Assembly (NCBI GenBank): GCA_040289295.1 | Contig: PSLA01000024.1 | Location: forward strand, 1 to 30,965 | Length of the DNA stretch: 30,965 bases | Direction: 5' to 3' | Source of the DNA: J051 sp040289295 | GTDB taxonomy: Bacteria; Armatimonadota; Fimbriimonadia; Fimbriimonadales; ATM1 | Shown: positions 7,303 through 15,568 of the stretch, piece after piece | Position numbering within the stretch: the stretch's first letter is position 1 | Layout of the letters: every line of letters begins with the position of its first letter | Notes under the pieces: generated by a model | What the model was told of the DNA's origin: nothing | Databases searched by the model: none | The model's input: the letters and a program-made list of their open reading frames with translations, nothing else | Translations under genes and position numbers: made by a program

Positions 7303-10300
7303 ATGAATATGAGAACAATTACCGAGACGGTTTACCAGGCGTCGAGGACGGGACGTGCCCGTCTGATTCTTCTTGGGCTTTTTGCGTTGCTTGCACCGAC
7401 GTTCGCGCTCGCGGCAGGCGCTGAGGCGAAGGTCGCCCTGCAGTTTCAGCAGAGCGATATGGTGTATCTGTACATCTCTCTTGGCTTGGCGGTGCTTGCG
7501 ATTGTGGTCGGGTGGATGATCGGCGCCGCTGTGATGAGGCGCTCGCCGGGTACGCCGGAGATGCAAAGCGTCAGCGCCGCGATTAAGGAGGGGGCGCTTG
7601 CTTACCTCCGTGCGCAGGTGAAGACGATGTCCATTTTCGTCGTGATCCTTGCCGTCGTGCTTTGGCTTACCATTGGGGCGCAGTACGAAGGCTCAATTTT
7701 TGGCATCCCGCTTTCCGTCTGTTTGGCGCTTGCCTTCGTGCTTGGTGTTGCCGCGTCCTACATTGCAGGGTTCGTGGGCATGGTTATGGCGGTGAACGGC
7801 AACGCTCGCGTGGCGAATGCTGCGTTGACCTCATACAAAGACGCTCTCGAAACCGCCTTCCGATCCGGAGCCGTAGCGGGCCTCGTTACCGTCGGCATGG
7901 GCCTCCTGGGGGCGACTGTGATTTTCCTTGTCGCGCGCGAGCACGCGATGAAGCTGCTGATCGGCTTTGGCTTCGGCGGTTCGCTTGCAGCGCTGTTCAT
8001 GCGTGTCGGGGGTGGCATCTATACGAAGGCTGCCGACGTGGGCGCGGACTTGGTGGGCAAGGTGGAGGCGGGAATCCCTGAGGACGACCCGCGTAACGCA
8101 GCCACGATCGCCGACAACGTGGGCGACAACGTCGGCGACTGCGCTGGCATGGCTGCTGACGTCTTTGAGTCGTACGAAGTAACGCTCGTCGCGGCAATCG
8201 TTCTCGGTGCAGCAACCGCTTCCATTTTCGACACCTCCACTTGGATGAAGCTGGTGCTGTTCGCGCTCATGGCGCGCGGTGTTGGCATCGTAGCCTCCAT
8301 TTTAGGCATCTTCATGGTGAAGGGCAAGAACGACGAAAGACTTGACCCGCTTACACCGGTACGTCGAGGTTTTTGGGGGAGCGCGCTTATCGCCGCGGCT
8401 GGGACTGTACTGCTAGCGTGGTTCATGATGCAGGGCATCGAGTCGCACTATTACGTTGACGCCAGTGGGAAAACGATCACCGGCGTGCGCAAGGTCTCCT
8501 TCGAAGATTTGAAGACGCTTTCGGCGATCGCGCGCGTCGTCCACGGGCAAAAAGCTAACCCGCTTAACCCTGGCTCCTCAGACATCAAGGCGCAACCGAA
8601 CCTGAGCGACAAGGAACTCACCGAGCGGGTGAATCAGATCCTCAAATCAGACCGTGATTCTTTGGCGCAACATCTTCAATCGTCGAACATCCAGGTGCCT
8701 GAGTTCACTCCAGTTTCGGTTGAACGTGTTCGGACGCTAAGAGACAATCCGATGCTCAACTACTCACTCCTGTCCTCGCGTGTTTCTTCAGGGCCGCTTG
8801 TGCGCATTGGCCAACAAATTGATTCACGCATCATGCTCGTTAAAGAGCGCTTCAGGATTGGAGGACAGCAGCAGGGCCAGCAGCCGCAGACCAGCGAGTC
8901 GTGGACACTGAGACTGGAGAGCCAGCTGAAGCAAGCGACGCCTGGGGTTGAACTCCTTGAGAAGTACCCCGTGTCGATCGGCTACGGAGGCCCGCGATCG
9001 GACGGATTGTACTGGGTCGTCGAAGCACCGTTCAAGAAGAGCGACTTCGGCGTTGGCAACGAGGCATACAAGGCGCTTGCAAGCTTGCAGCCATTAGACT
9101 ATCTTGCACAGTACGCCGAGCCGCCGGACTTTTCCGCTGGAGAACCCGATCGGATCATCGAGACCGGCCGAATGGTTGCTGTTGCCGAGCAGAAGGCACC
9201 CGTGGCGTGGTACCTCTTCGCACTCGCAATCATAGCCGGCATCTTCATGGCGTACCTGATTGAGCAATTGACCGACTACTTCGTGTCATTCGAGAAGAAG
9301 CCGGTGCGCGAAATCGCTTCGACGTCCACTGCTGGACCTGCACCAATGATCATTCAGGGCTTCGCTTACGGCCTCGAGAGCAGCGTTTGGGCGCTGCTCG
9401 CGATTGTCCTCGCCTTGGTCACGCCGCTCATCATCTTCCCACCCGCTGCGTACGGAGGGTTCATCCTCTCGTTCTACGGGATTGCGCTGGTCGGTCTCGG
9501 CTTGCTCACAACCACTGGCTACATCCTGGCAATGGACACGTTCGGCCCAATCAGCGACAACGCACAGGGTGTGTACGAGATGTCGGGAGCGCACAAACTT
9601 GAGAAGACGGAAGAGGGCAGCATGGCCGGTAGTCGCGCGGTGCAGCGCCTCGACGCCGCGGGCAACACGACGAAGGCGCTCACAAAAGGATTCGCCATCG
9701 CGACGGCCGTGGTGGCCGCCGTCGCCCTGTTCCACTCGTTCATCGAGGATGCATTCCTAATTGGCAGAGGCCTCCCCATTGATGTCCCGCAAATCTTCCT
9801 TGGGCTACTTATCGGTGGCGCGGTGCCGTTCCTGTTTAGCGCGTTCAGTATCAACGCAGTCGGCCGGGCATCCTTCCTGCTGATTCAGGAGGTGCGACGC
9901 CAGTTCGCTGCTGACCCCGGTATCCTGAAGGGAACGAGCAAGCCCGACTACGGCACCTGCGTGGCGATCGTAACCGCTGCCGCGCAGAAGGAGTTGCTAG
10001 GGCCGGGCCTGCTCGCCATCTGCTTCCCGGTACTCGTCGGCTTCGGCTTCGCTATCGGTGGCGAAACCATCGAGATGGCTGGGCTGCAAGTCAACATCAC
10101 CGGCGCCCAGGCGCTCGGCGGGTTCTTGGCCGGTGCGATCCTCAGTGGCCAGTTGCTCGCTGTACTGCTCGCAAACTCGGGCGGCGCGTGGGACAACGCG
10201 AAGAAGCTGATCGAGGACGGCAACTTCGGTGGAAAAGGCAGTGACGCGCACAAGGCAGGCGTCGTCTGTGACACAGTCGGCGACCCGTTCAAAGATACGG

Positions 10301-10585
10301 CTGGACCCGCGCTCAACCCGCTGATCAAGGTGATGAACCTTGTCGCCTTGCTAATGGCAGGGACGCTCGTCGCTCCGATGGCGGATTGGATTCGGTATTC
10401 AGCCGTAGGCGGCGCGGTTGCCGGCATNNNNNNNNNNNNNNNNNNNNNNNNNNNNNNNNNNNNNNNNNNNNNNNNNNNNNNNNNNNNNNNNNNNNNNNNN
10501 NNTGGCGGACGCTCAAGCGGTGGGTTCGGGCTCTGCCACGTCTCTGCACGCCCACAACGCCTCGCACATCAAGGAGAGGGAGTAG
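7303..10585 (+). CDS. hppA: Membrane-bound proton-pumping pyrophosphatase with large insertion
   Basis: Hydrolyses pyrophosphate and pumps cations across the inner membrane. Catalytic loops are intact: KAADVGADLVGKVEAGIPED, DNVGDNVGDCAGMAAD, GPISDNAQG and the C-terminal GGAWDNAKK and DTVGDPFKDTAGPALNPLIK. K791 and T794 in GNTTKALTKG mark the K+-independent subclass, so H+ is the likely ion. Two oddities: a signal-peptide-like N-terminus (residues about 13-33), and residues about 378-635, a mostly hydrophilic segment between two membrane helices where relatives have a short extracytoplasmic loop. Total is near 1,090 residues against the usual 650-770. A 75-N gap near the end hides sequence; after it, the frame ending at TAG 10583-10585 (C-terminus ASHIKERE) is preferred to the nominal one, which runs on into sucD. 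RBS AAGGAGG at 7283-7289. Confidence 0.93.
10428..10502. other. Assembly gap (75 N) inside hppA
   Basis: Seventy-five N follow SAVGGAVAG in the last membrane region of hppA. The most plausible downstream frame is offset by one, so the true length is not 75; it must leave remainder 2 when divided by 3 (74 would do). Confidence 0.9.
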
Positions 10586-10594
10586 GTTCTGCCG

Positions 10595-11479
10595 ATGGCG
10601 ATCCTTGTCAACAGGGAAACGAAGGTCGTTGTCCAAGGCATGACAGGCCGCGAAGGAGGTTTCCACACGCGACAGATGGTCGCGTACGGAACTAAGGTCG
10701 TTGCCGGTGTTACTCCGGGCAAAGGGGGAGCCGACTTTGACGGCATTCGTGTCTATGACTCCGTCAGGCAAGCGGTGGATGCAACTGGGGCGAATGCGTC
10801 GGTGATCTTCGTCCCCCCGCCGTTCGCAGCCGACGCTATATTGGAGGCGGAGGCGGCCGGTGTTCCGCTTATCTGCGCGATAACTGAAGGGATCCCGCAG
10901 GCGGATATGCTGCGTGTGGTGAATCGCATCCGCGAGAATGGACGCTCGCGACTCGTCGGTCCGAACTGTCCCGGCCTCATTACGACGGACGAGTGCAAGA
11001 TCGGCATCATGCCGGGCCAGATCTTCTTCCGCGGACCAGTCGGCATGGTGTCTCGCTCGGGCACGCTCACGTATGAAATCGTCAACGACTTGACCCGTGC
11101 GGGCCTCGGTCAAACTACGTGCGTTGGGATCGGCGGCGATCCGCTGCTCGGCACGCGGTTCGTTGACGTCCTGCCGATGTTCGAGGAGGACGACGACACA
11201 AAGGCAGTGGTGCTCATCGGTGAAATCGGCGGCACCGACGAGGAGATGGCGGCGGAATACATCAAGAAGATGTCCAAACCGGTCGTCGCATTCATTAGCG
11301 GGCGAACGGCGCCGCCTGGCAAGCGGATGGGCCACGCAGGAGCGATCATTAGCGGCGGCCTGGGCGGACCGGCCAGCAAGGTGAAAGCTCTGACGGAGGC
11401 AGGAGCGCGCGTCGCAGACACCACGACTCAGATTCCGGAGTTCGTTGCCGAGGCACTCGGTCGCGCCGCACGGGCGTAA
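10595..11479 (+). CDS. sucD: Succinate--CoA ligase, alpha subunit
   Basis: Alpha subunit of succinyl-CoA synthetase, the TCA-cycle step that makes ATP or GTP from succinyl-CoA. The 294-residue protein has the CoA-binding Rossmann part (VVVQGMTGREGGFHT, GVTPGKGGADFDGI), SRLVGPNCPGLI, VGMVSRSGTLTYE and the phosphohistidine loop GKRMGHAGAIISGG with H247 as phosphorylated residue. Length is standard (about 290). The ATG lies 9 nt after the inferred hppA stop, so it is probably co-transcribed with the pyrophosphatase. The beta subunit sucC, usually adjacent, is not in this window. Confidence 0.97.
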   Translation: MAILVNRETKVVVQGMTGREGGFHTRQMVAYGTKVVAGVTPGKGGADFDGIRVYDSVRQAVDATGANASVIFVPPPFAADAILEAEAAGVPLICAITEGIPQADMLRVVNRIRENGRSRLVGPNCPGLITTDECKIGIMPGQIFFRGPVGMVSRSGTLTYEIVNDLTRAGLGQTTCVGIGGDPLLGTRFVDVLPMFEEDDDTKAVVLIGEIGGTDEEMAAEYIKKMSKPVVAFISGRTAPPGKRMGHAGAIISGGLGGPASKVKALTEAGARVADTTTQIPEFVAEALGRAARA

Positions 11480-11502
11480 TAGAGGGTGTGCCCCTGCGCA
11501 TG

Positions 11503-11510
11503 GGTATACT
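11503..11510 (+). promoter_or_regulatory. Putative -10 element of tRNA-Thr (GGTATACT)
   Basis: GGTATACT ends 15 nt before the mature tRNA 5' end, which would leave a short precursor leader of about 8 nt. The same octamer recurs at 11700-11707. Confidence 0.55.
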
Positions 11511-11525
11511 CGGCCGCCCGTCCGA

Positions 11526-11600
11526 GCCGACATAGCTCAGCGGTAGAGCAGCTGTTTCGTAAACAGCAGGTCGCCGGTTCGAATCCGGCTGTCGGCTCCA
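11526..11600 (+). tRNA. tRNA-Thr (anticodon CGU)
   Basis: A full cloverleaf of 75 nt including an encoded CCA. The acceptor GCCGACA pairs with TGTCGGC, the D stem is GCTC/GAGC, the anticodon stem GCTGT/ACAGC encloses loop TTCGTAA with anticodon CGT (codon ACG, Thr), the variable loop is AGGTC and the T arm is GCCGG-TTCGAAT-CCGGC. Discriminator T is followed by CCA at 11598-11600. Confidence 0.96.
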
Positions 11601-11606
11601 GCCGCC

Positions 11607-11634
11607 CCAATAGCCTCCCCCGAGGTTGGCGGGC
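11607..11634 (+). terminator. Possible weak terminator after tRNA-Thr
   Basis: CCAA...TTGG encloses CCTC-CCCC-GAGG, giving an interrupted 8-bp GC-rich hairpin at 11607-11629, followed by a short CTTT. The T tract is poor, so this is only a candidate. Confidence 0.3.
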
Positions 11635-11699
11635 TTTCACCGGGAGGTCAGGAGGCCCACCACGGGTTTTCGAATGAGGAACCCGGCGCGTGGATGTTG

Positions 11700-11707
11700 G
11701 GTATACT
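11700..11707 (+). promoter_or_regulatory. Putative -10 element of the thioredoxin-fusion gene (GGTATACT)
   Basis: GGTATACT lies 40 nt before the ATG at 11748. It excludes the upstream in-frame ATG at 11694, which would lie ahead of the transcript. AAGGAGG at 11736-11742 is a strong RBS for 11748. Confidence 0.5.
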
Positions 11708-11747
11708 CATTGCAGTCTCTGCGCAAATCGCACAGAAGGAGGTTCGT

Positions 11748-12737
11748 ATGTTGACCAGTGTTGTTGCAAGTACGCTCTTGCTTGTTTCTGGGCAGGCAGA
11801 CGGGGTTAGCCTCATTGCCAAACACGAGCAAGCGCTTCGTGAGGCGAAATCGCTGACGGTGACGTTCACCGTTCAGCATCTTCCCGCTGCGCCCGAAGAG
11901 GTGACAATCACCTTCAGCCGACCCGGCCTCGTCCGAATTGAGACGCCGTCCATCCTTCGGATGACAGACGGTAACAAGGTGTGGGAATACGATAAGGAAT
12001 CGAATTCCTACACTGAGTTTGATGGCGGACTCGAGGACGCGATGGACTGGTTGAAGTCTGACGACGTCTATGCATGGGCCGCCTTCTTCTTGAAGGACCA
12101 GTTCGCCAAAGTGAGCAACGTCAAAGCGGGTAATCCGCGAATGGTCTTGGGCAACCGGGTCATACCGGTCGAATTCACCATCGACGCCCGCTCCAGCAAG
12201 ACCTGCACGCTGTACATAGATCAGGCGCTCGGGGTCGCCCGCGGCTCTTCGATCAAGGCGGCGCGCTCGGGCGATTCGAGCGAACTGATTGTCCTTGCCA
12301 AGAAGATTTCGGTCGGCACGGATGCGCTTAGCGCAAGCGCGTTCAAGTTCGTGGAGCCCGCAGGATCGAAGAAGGTTGAGGTGTCCGCCCGCGACATGGG
12401 TAAGTGGTACACCGACCTGAACGAGGCGCTCAAGGTTGCCAAGGCCACCAATCGCCTCGTGTTCGTTGACATCGGAACCGAGTGGTGCGTGTTTTGCAAG
12501 AAGATGGCCCGTGAGGTCTTCCCAACCACAGAGTTCCAAGAGCAAGCAAAGTACTTCGTCTTTGTCCACCTCGACGGAGATCACCAGGAGGACCAGGTCA
12601 GCCAGTTCGGCGTTACCGGCTACCCGACGATGGTCATCCTGAACAAGGATGGCAAGGAGATTCATCGAATCGTCGGGTACCTCCCGCTTGGTAATCTTCT
12701 CAACGAAATGAACAAGGCGAGGAGCATGGGCAAGTAA
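11748..12737 (+). CDS. Secreted LolA-like/thioredoxin fusion protein
   Basis: A 329-residue protein with an N-terminal signal peptide (MLTSVVASTLLLVSG). Residues about 20-215 resemble the LolA/LolB-like or DUF2092 beta fold of outer-membrane lipoprotein sorting proteins (TVTFTVQHL, TFSRPGLVRIETPSI, VWEYDKESNSYTEF). Residues about 225-329 are a thioredoxin domain with redox motif WCVFC (C247, C250), the cis-proline segment GYPTMVIL and the usual C-terminal helix. It probably acts in the periplasm as a thiol-disulfide protein; its substrate is unknown. The start is fixed by AAGGAGG five bases before the ATG. It stands alone, with its own promoter and a strong terminator behind it. Confidence 0.82.
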   Translation: MLTSVVASTLLLVSGQADGVSLIAKHEQALREAKSLTVTFTVQHLPAAPEEVTITFSRPGLVRIETPSILRMTDGNKVWEYDKESNSYTEFDGGLEDAMDWLKSDDVYAWAAFFLKDQFAKVSNVKAGNPRMVLGNRVIPVEFTIDARSSKTCTLYIDQALGVARGSSIKAARSGDSSELIVLAKKISVGTDALSASAFKFVEPAGSKKVEVSARDMGKWYTDLNEALKVAKATNRLVFVDIGTEWCVFCKKMAREVFPTTEFQEQAKYFVFVHLDGDHQEDQVSQFGVTGYPTMVILNKDGKEIHRIVGYLPLGNLLNEMNKARSMGK

Positions 12738-12759
12738 CGCTCGCGAGGTTCTTCGCGGC

Positions 12760-12802
12760 AAAGAGCCTGGGAGCGTGAGCATCCAGGCTCTTTAATCTTT
12801 TT
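12760..12802 (+). terminator. Rho-independent terminator
   Basis: AAAGAGCCTGG (12760-12770) pairs perfectly with CCAGGCTCTTT (12783-12793) around a 12-nt loop, followed by AATCTTTTT. It ends the transcript of the thioredoxin-fusion gene. Confidence 0.9.
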
Positions 12803-12826
12803 GCCGTCGGCAGGGAGCCAAAAGGG

Positions 12827-12834
12827 AGTATCCT
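12827..12834 (+). promoter_or_regulatory. Putative -10 element of ispH (AGTATCCT)
   Basis: AGTATCCT ends 10 nt before the ispH ATG, a one-base variant of the GGTAnnnT pattern. Transcription would begin a few bases before the ATG, so the AAGGGG at 12835-12840 may not be in the mRNA. Confidence 0.4.
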
Positions 12835-12844
12835 AAGGGGACTG

Positions 12845-13783
12845 ATGGAGCGAATCCTGCTCGCCGCGCCGAGGGGCTTTTGTGCCGGGGTTGCCTACGC
12901 CATAGAGGTCGTGGACCTGGCGTTGAAGTCTTACGGCGCGCCACTCTACGTGCGCCACGCCATCGTGCACAACGAGCACGTGGTGCGGTCGTTCGAGCGA
13001 AGAGGCGTCATCTTCGTCGAGCGCGTTGAGGAGATTCCGGACGGCGCCACCGTCGTCTTCAGCGCCCACGGCGTCAGCCCCGCGGTTCGAGAGGCTGCGA
13101 GGGAGCGAGCCCTGCGCGTCATTGACGCCACGTGCCCACTTGTTACCAAGGTGCATCGCGAGGCGGCACGCTTTGCTCGGCAGGGTTACCACATGCTGTA
13201 CATCGGTCACCGCGGCCACGTCGAAGCCGAGGGCACAATGGGCGAGGCCCCGGAGCAGATGACGCTGGTTGACGGCATCGAGGAGGCGGAGCGCGTGCAG
13301 CCGCCGGACGGGCCGCTCGCGGTAGTGACACAGACCACACTCTCGGTTGATGAGGTGGAGCGCATCATGGCGGTGCTACGGAGGCGCTTCCCGCACGTCG
13401 AAACGCCGAAGAAGGAGGACATCTGCTACGCCACGACAAACCGACAAGCCGCCGTGAAGCAGCTCACCGAGCAAGCCAACCTGGTGCTCGTCGTCGGCAG
13501 CCGCACGTCTTCTAACAGCAACCGCCTGCGCGAGGTCGCAGAGAGTTGCGGAGTCCCTGCTCACCTTCTGATGGAGCCATCGGAGGTTGAGCCGTCTTGG
13601 AGGACGGCGTATCGCGTGGTGGGCGTGACGAGCGGCGCCTCCACGCCGGAGGAGCTTGTCGAGCACATCGTCGGCTCGCTTCTGGAAGGAAATCCAAATG
13701 CCGAGGTGTCGGTTCTGGAGACGGTTCGCGAGGACGTTACGTTCATCCCGCCGCGAGACCTGATTGCGTCGGCGAGGCGCTGA
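12845..13783 (+). CDS. ispH: 4-hydroxy-3-methylbut-2-enyl diphosphate reductase
   Basis: Last enzyme of the MEP isoprenoid pathway; a 4Fe-4S protein that reduces HMBPP to IPP and DMAPP. The 312-residue protein has the three cluster cysteines in family context: C13 in PRGFCAGV, C97 in DATCPLVTKVH and C194 in EDICYATTNRQ. Substrate-binding histidines lie in IVHNEHVV and HGVSP-type motifs, and the Ser/Asn motif is SSNSNRL, with TSGASTPEELV near the end. Length is normal. The ATG at 12845 follows closely on the putative -10 box. It is a single-gene unit bounded by a strong terminator upstream and a degenerate repeat downstream. Confidence 0.97.
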   Translation: MERILLAAPRGFCAGVAYAIEVVDLALKSYGAPLYVRHAIVHNEHVVRSFERRGVIFVERVEEIPDGATVVFSAHGVSPAVREAARERALRVIDATCPLVTKVHREAARFARQGYHMLYIGHRGHVEAEGTMGEAPEQMTLVDGIEEAERVQPPDGPLAVVTQTTLSVDEVERIMAVLRRRFPHVETPKKEDICYATTNRQAAVKQLTEQANLVLVVGSRTSSNSNRLREVAESCGVPAHLLMEPSEVEPSWRTAYRVVGVTSGASTPEELVEHIVGSLLEGNPNAEVSVLETVREDVTFIPPRDLIASARR

Positions 13784-13804
13784 GAGGACGATTGGTTTAC
13801 CCGT

Positions 13805-13848
13805 CACCCAAGCCCTCTCTTGTGGGGGAGGTTGGGGTTTCCCTCCCC
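13805..13848. repeat. Degenerate copy of the palindromic REP-like repeat
   Basis: This intergenic stretch contains CACCCAAGCCCTCTC, then GGGGGAGGTTGGGG and a trailing CCCTCCCC. It resembles a decayed version of the repeat found intact around gcvH and gcvPA. It could also help to end ispH transcription. Confidence 0.5.
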
Positions 13849-13891
13849 GGCCGCAGACTAGTCGTCAAGTGCCACGCAGGTTGCGCCTGCC

Positions 13892-13899
13892 GGTAAAAT
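13892..13899 (+). promoter_or_regulatory. Putative -10 element of the aldehyde dehydrogenase gene (GGTAAAAT)
   Basis: GGTAAAAT ends only 6 nt before the ATG at 13906, so transcription would start at or next to the A of the start codon, giving a leaderless mRNA. Confidence 0.55.
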
Positions 13900-13905
13900 G
13901 GAGCC

Positions 13906-15441
13906 ATGGCCACCGTATCCGAGACATCCAGCACACAGCGAATCGAAACCATCCACGCCAAGAACCTCATCAACGGTGAATGGAGAGAAGCCGCGAGCGG
14001 CGGGCGATTCGAGAGCCGCAACCCCGCCGACACCCGCGAAGTGGTCGGAACCGCGCCTAAGTCGGACGCGGAGGACATCGCCGATGCGGTACGAGCCGCG
14101 AGGAACGCGTTTCCGGCCTGGGCGGCCCTAAGTTGGGTCAATCGAGGCGAGATCCTCGACAAGTTCGCGCAACTCATCAAGCGCGACTTGGAATCGCTGA
14201 GCCGGTTGGTTACGCGCGAGTGCGGCAAGCCGATCAACGAAGGCCGCGCGGACGTGGTTGAGACGCTGCACATGGTACAGTTCGCCGCCTCCCTGGGGCG
14301 AATGCCAGTTGGCGACTGCGTGAGCAGCGAGGTGCCGGACAAGGACGCGTTCATCCGCCGTAAGCCGAAAGGAGTGGTCGGCTGCGTCACGCCATGGAAT
14401 TTCCCGATGGCGATACCGCTTTGGGAGATGGCACCCTCTCTCATCGCAGGCAATACCGTAATCCTAAAGCCGAGCGAGGAGACGCCAATCTGCGCGCATC
14501 GCCTGTTCGAGTTGATGGTCGAAGCAGGCTTCCCGCCCGGGGTTATCAACATCGTTCACGGCATCGGCGAGCAGGCGGGCGCCGCCCTTGTCAAGCATTC
14601 CGGCATTGACGTCATCCTGTTCACCGGCTCCTTCCAAGTGGGGAAGATGGTGCAGCAGCAGGCTGCAAGCGAGGCTTACAAGTTCGTCGCCACGGAGATG
14701 GGCGGGAAAAACGCGGTCATCGTTCTTGACGACGCCGATCTCGATATAGCCGTGCCCGCGGGCGTGTTGAGCGCCTTCAAGACTTCAGGCCAGCGGTGCG
14801 TAACGAGCGGGCGTATTATCGTTGATGAGAAGATCATTGACGAGTACCAGGAGCGCTTCCTGAAACTGGTTGACAGGATCAAGATTGGCAACGGCCTTCA
14901 GGAAGACGTCTTTATGGGCCCGCTCATCAACGACGCTGGCGTGAAGAAATACGAACTACATAACCAAAAGGCGCGAGAGGAAGGCGCCCAAATCCTTCGC
15001 GAAGGCGGGCGCCTTACAGACGGCGACTTGCAACACGGCTACTTTGTGAAGCCCTTCGTCTATCGGATGAAGCACTCACACGACTCGTTTGTGCTTCGAG
15101 AGGAGGCGTTCAGCCCGCACTGCGCGCTCATTCCTGTTAACGGCCTTGAGGAGGCAGTGCAAGTGTACAACGACACCGAGTACGGCCTTGCGATGGCGGT
15201 TTGCACCGAGGACTTCCGAAAGATGCGATACGTGCGAGACCACGCGGAGTATGGCCTTGGATATGTGAACCTCCCCAGCATCGGCGCGGAGGTTCACTTG
15301 CCTTTCGGGGGTGTAAAACGCTCCGGCAACGGCCATCCCAGCGCGGAAGGGCTGCTCGAGGCGGTCACGCACCGAACCGCCTTTACGGTGAACCATGCGA
15401 AGCGAATCGTGATGGCACAGGGCCTTTCGGCGGAGATATAG
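13906..15441 (+). CDS. NAD(P)+-dependent aldehyde dehydrogenase
   Basis: Oxidises an aldehyde to its acid in the cytoplasm. The 511-residue protein has the ALDH superfamily signatures: CVTPWNFP with the oxyanion Asn, the NAD-binding segment AGNTVILKPSEETP, general base E264 in ATEMGGKNA, nucleophile C298 in SGQRCVTSGR, and the C-terminal EEAFSPHCALIPV and LPFGGVKRSGNGH. The 34-residue spacing between the catalytic Glu and Cys is canonical. The real substrate cannot be read from sequence; semialdehydes are common among close-looking family members. Its only RBS candidate (GGAG at 13900) is too close to the ATG, in line with a leaderless message. Confidence 0.9.
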   Translation: MATVSETSSTQRIETIHAKNLINGEWREAASGGRFESRNPADTREVVGTAPKSDAEDIADAVRAARNAFPAWAALSWVNRGEILDKFAQLIKRDLESLSRLVTRECGKPINEGRADVVETLHMVQFAASLGRMPVGDCVSSEVPDKDAFIRRKPKGVVGCVTPWNFPMAIPLWEMAPSLIAGNTVILKPSEETPICAHRLFELMVEAGFPPGVINIVHGIGEQAGAALVKHSGIDVILFTGSFQVGKMVQQQAASEAYKFVATEMGGKNAVIVLDDADLDIAVPAGVLSAFKTSGQRCVTSGRIIVDEKIIDEYQERFLKLVDRIKIGNGLQEDVFMGPLINDAGVKKYELHNQKAREEGAQILREGGRLTDGDLQHGYFVKPFVYRMKHSHDSFVLREEAFSPHCALIPVNGLEEAVQVYNDTEYGLAMAVCTEDFRKMRYVRDHAEYGLGYVNLPSIGAEVHLPFGGVKRSGNGHPSAEGLLEAVTHRTAFTVNHAKRIVMAQGLSAEI

Positions 15442-15568
15442 CGCCCACGGGCCACGCGCAGCGCCCGCGGCCGTAGGAGTAACAGGGTTTGGGGTGATCC
15501 GAGCGCCTTCTCGTGCCGAAAATCACCTTGGATCCCCAGTGGGACGAGACTCTGGGAAGGGCTTCTAC
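15442..15568. other. Leader region of the signalling cassette
   Basis: The 127 nt before the receptor gene hold no gene. GGTGAT (15493-15498) can pair with ATCACC (15522-15527), and GGAAGG at 15555-15560 is a fair RBS for the ATG at 15569. I found no riboswitch signature, including no cobalamin B12 box, and no clear GGTAnnnT element. Confidence 0.4.

Noticed and set aside
7229..7306. Short frame of 25 codons ending in an ATGA overlap with hppA, possible leader peptide
   Set aside because: Its ATG overlaps the putative -10 box, so it would lie ahead of the transcript; no RBS is seen. An internal ATG at 7253 would leave 17 codons, also unsupported.
10325..11533. Long minus-strand frame opposite sucD
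   Set aside because: Shadow frame spanning the N gap, with Arg/His-rich composition typical of antisense translation.
11637..12782. 381-residue minus-strand frame opposite the thioredoxin-fusion gene
   Set aside because: Antisense to a gene with a signal peptide, RBS and terminator; no domain found in the shadow.
15442..15568. Riboswitch (cobalamin or c-di-GMP type) upstream of the TonB-dependent receptor
   Set aside because: No B12 box or GEMM core could be found; only one 6-bp stem is visible.
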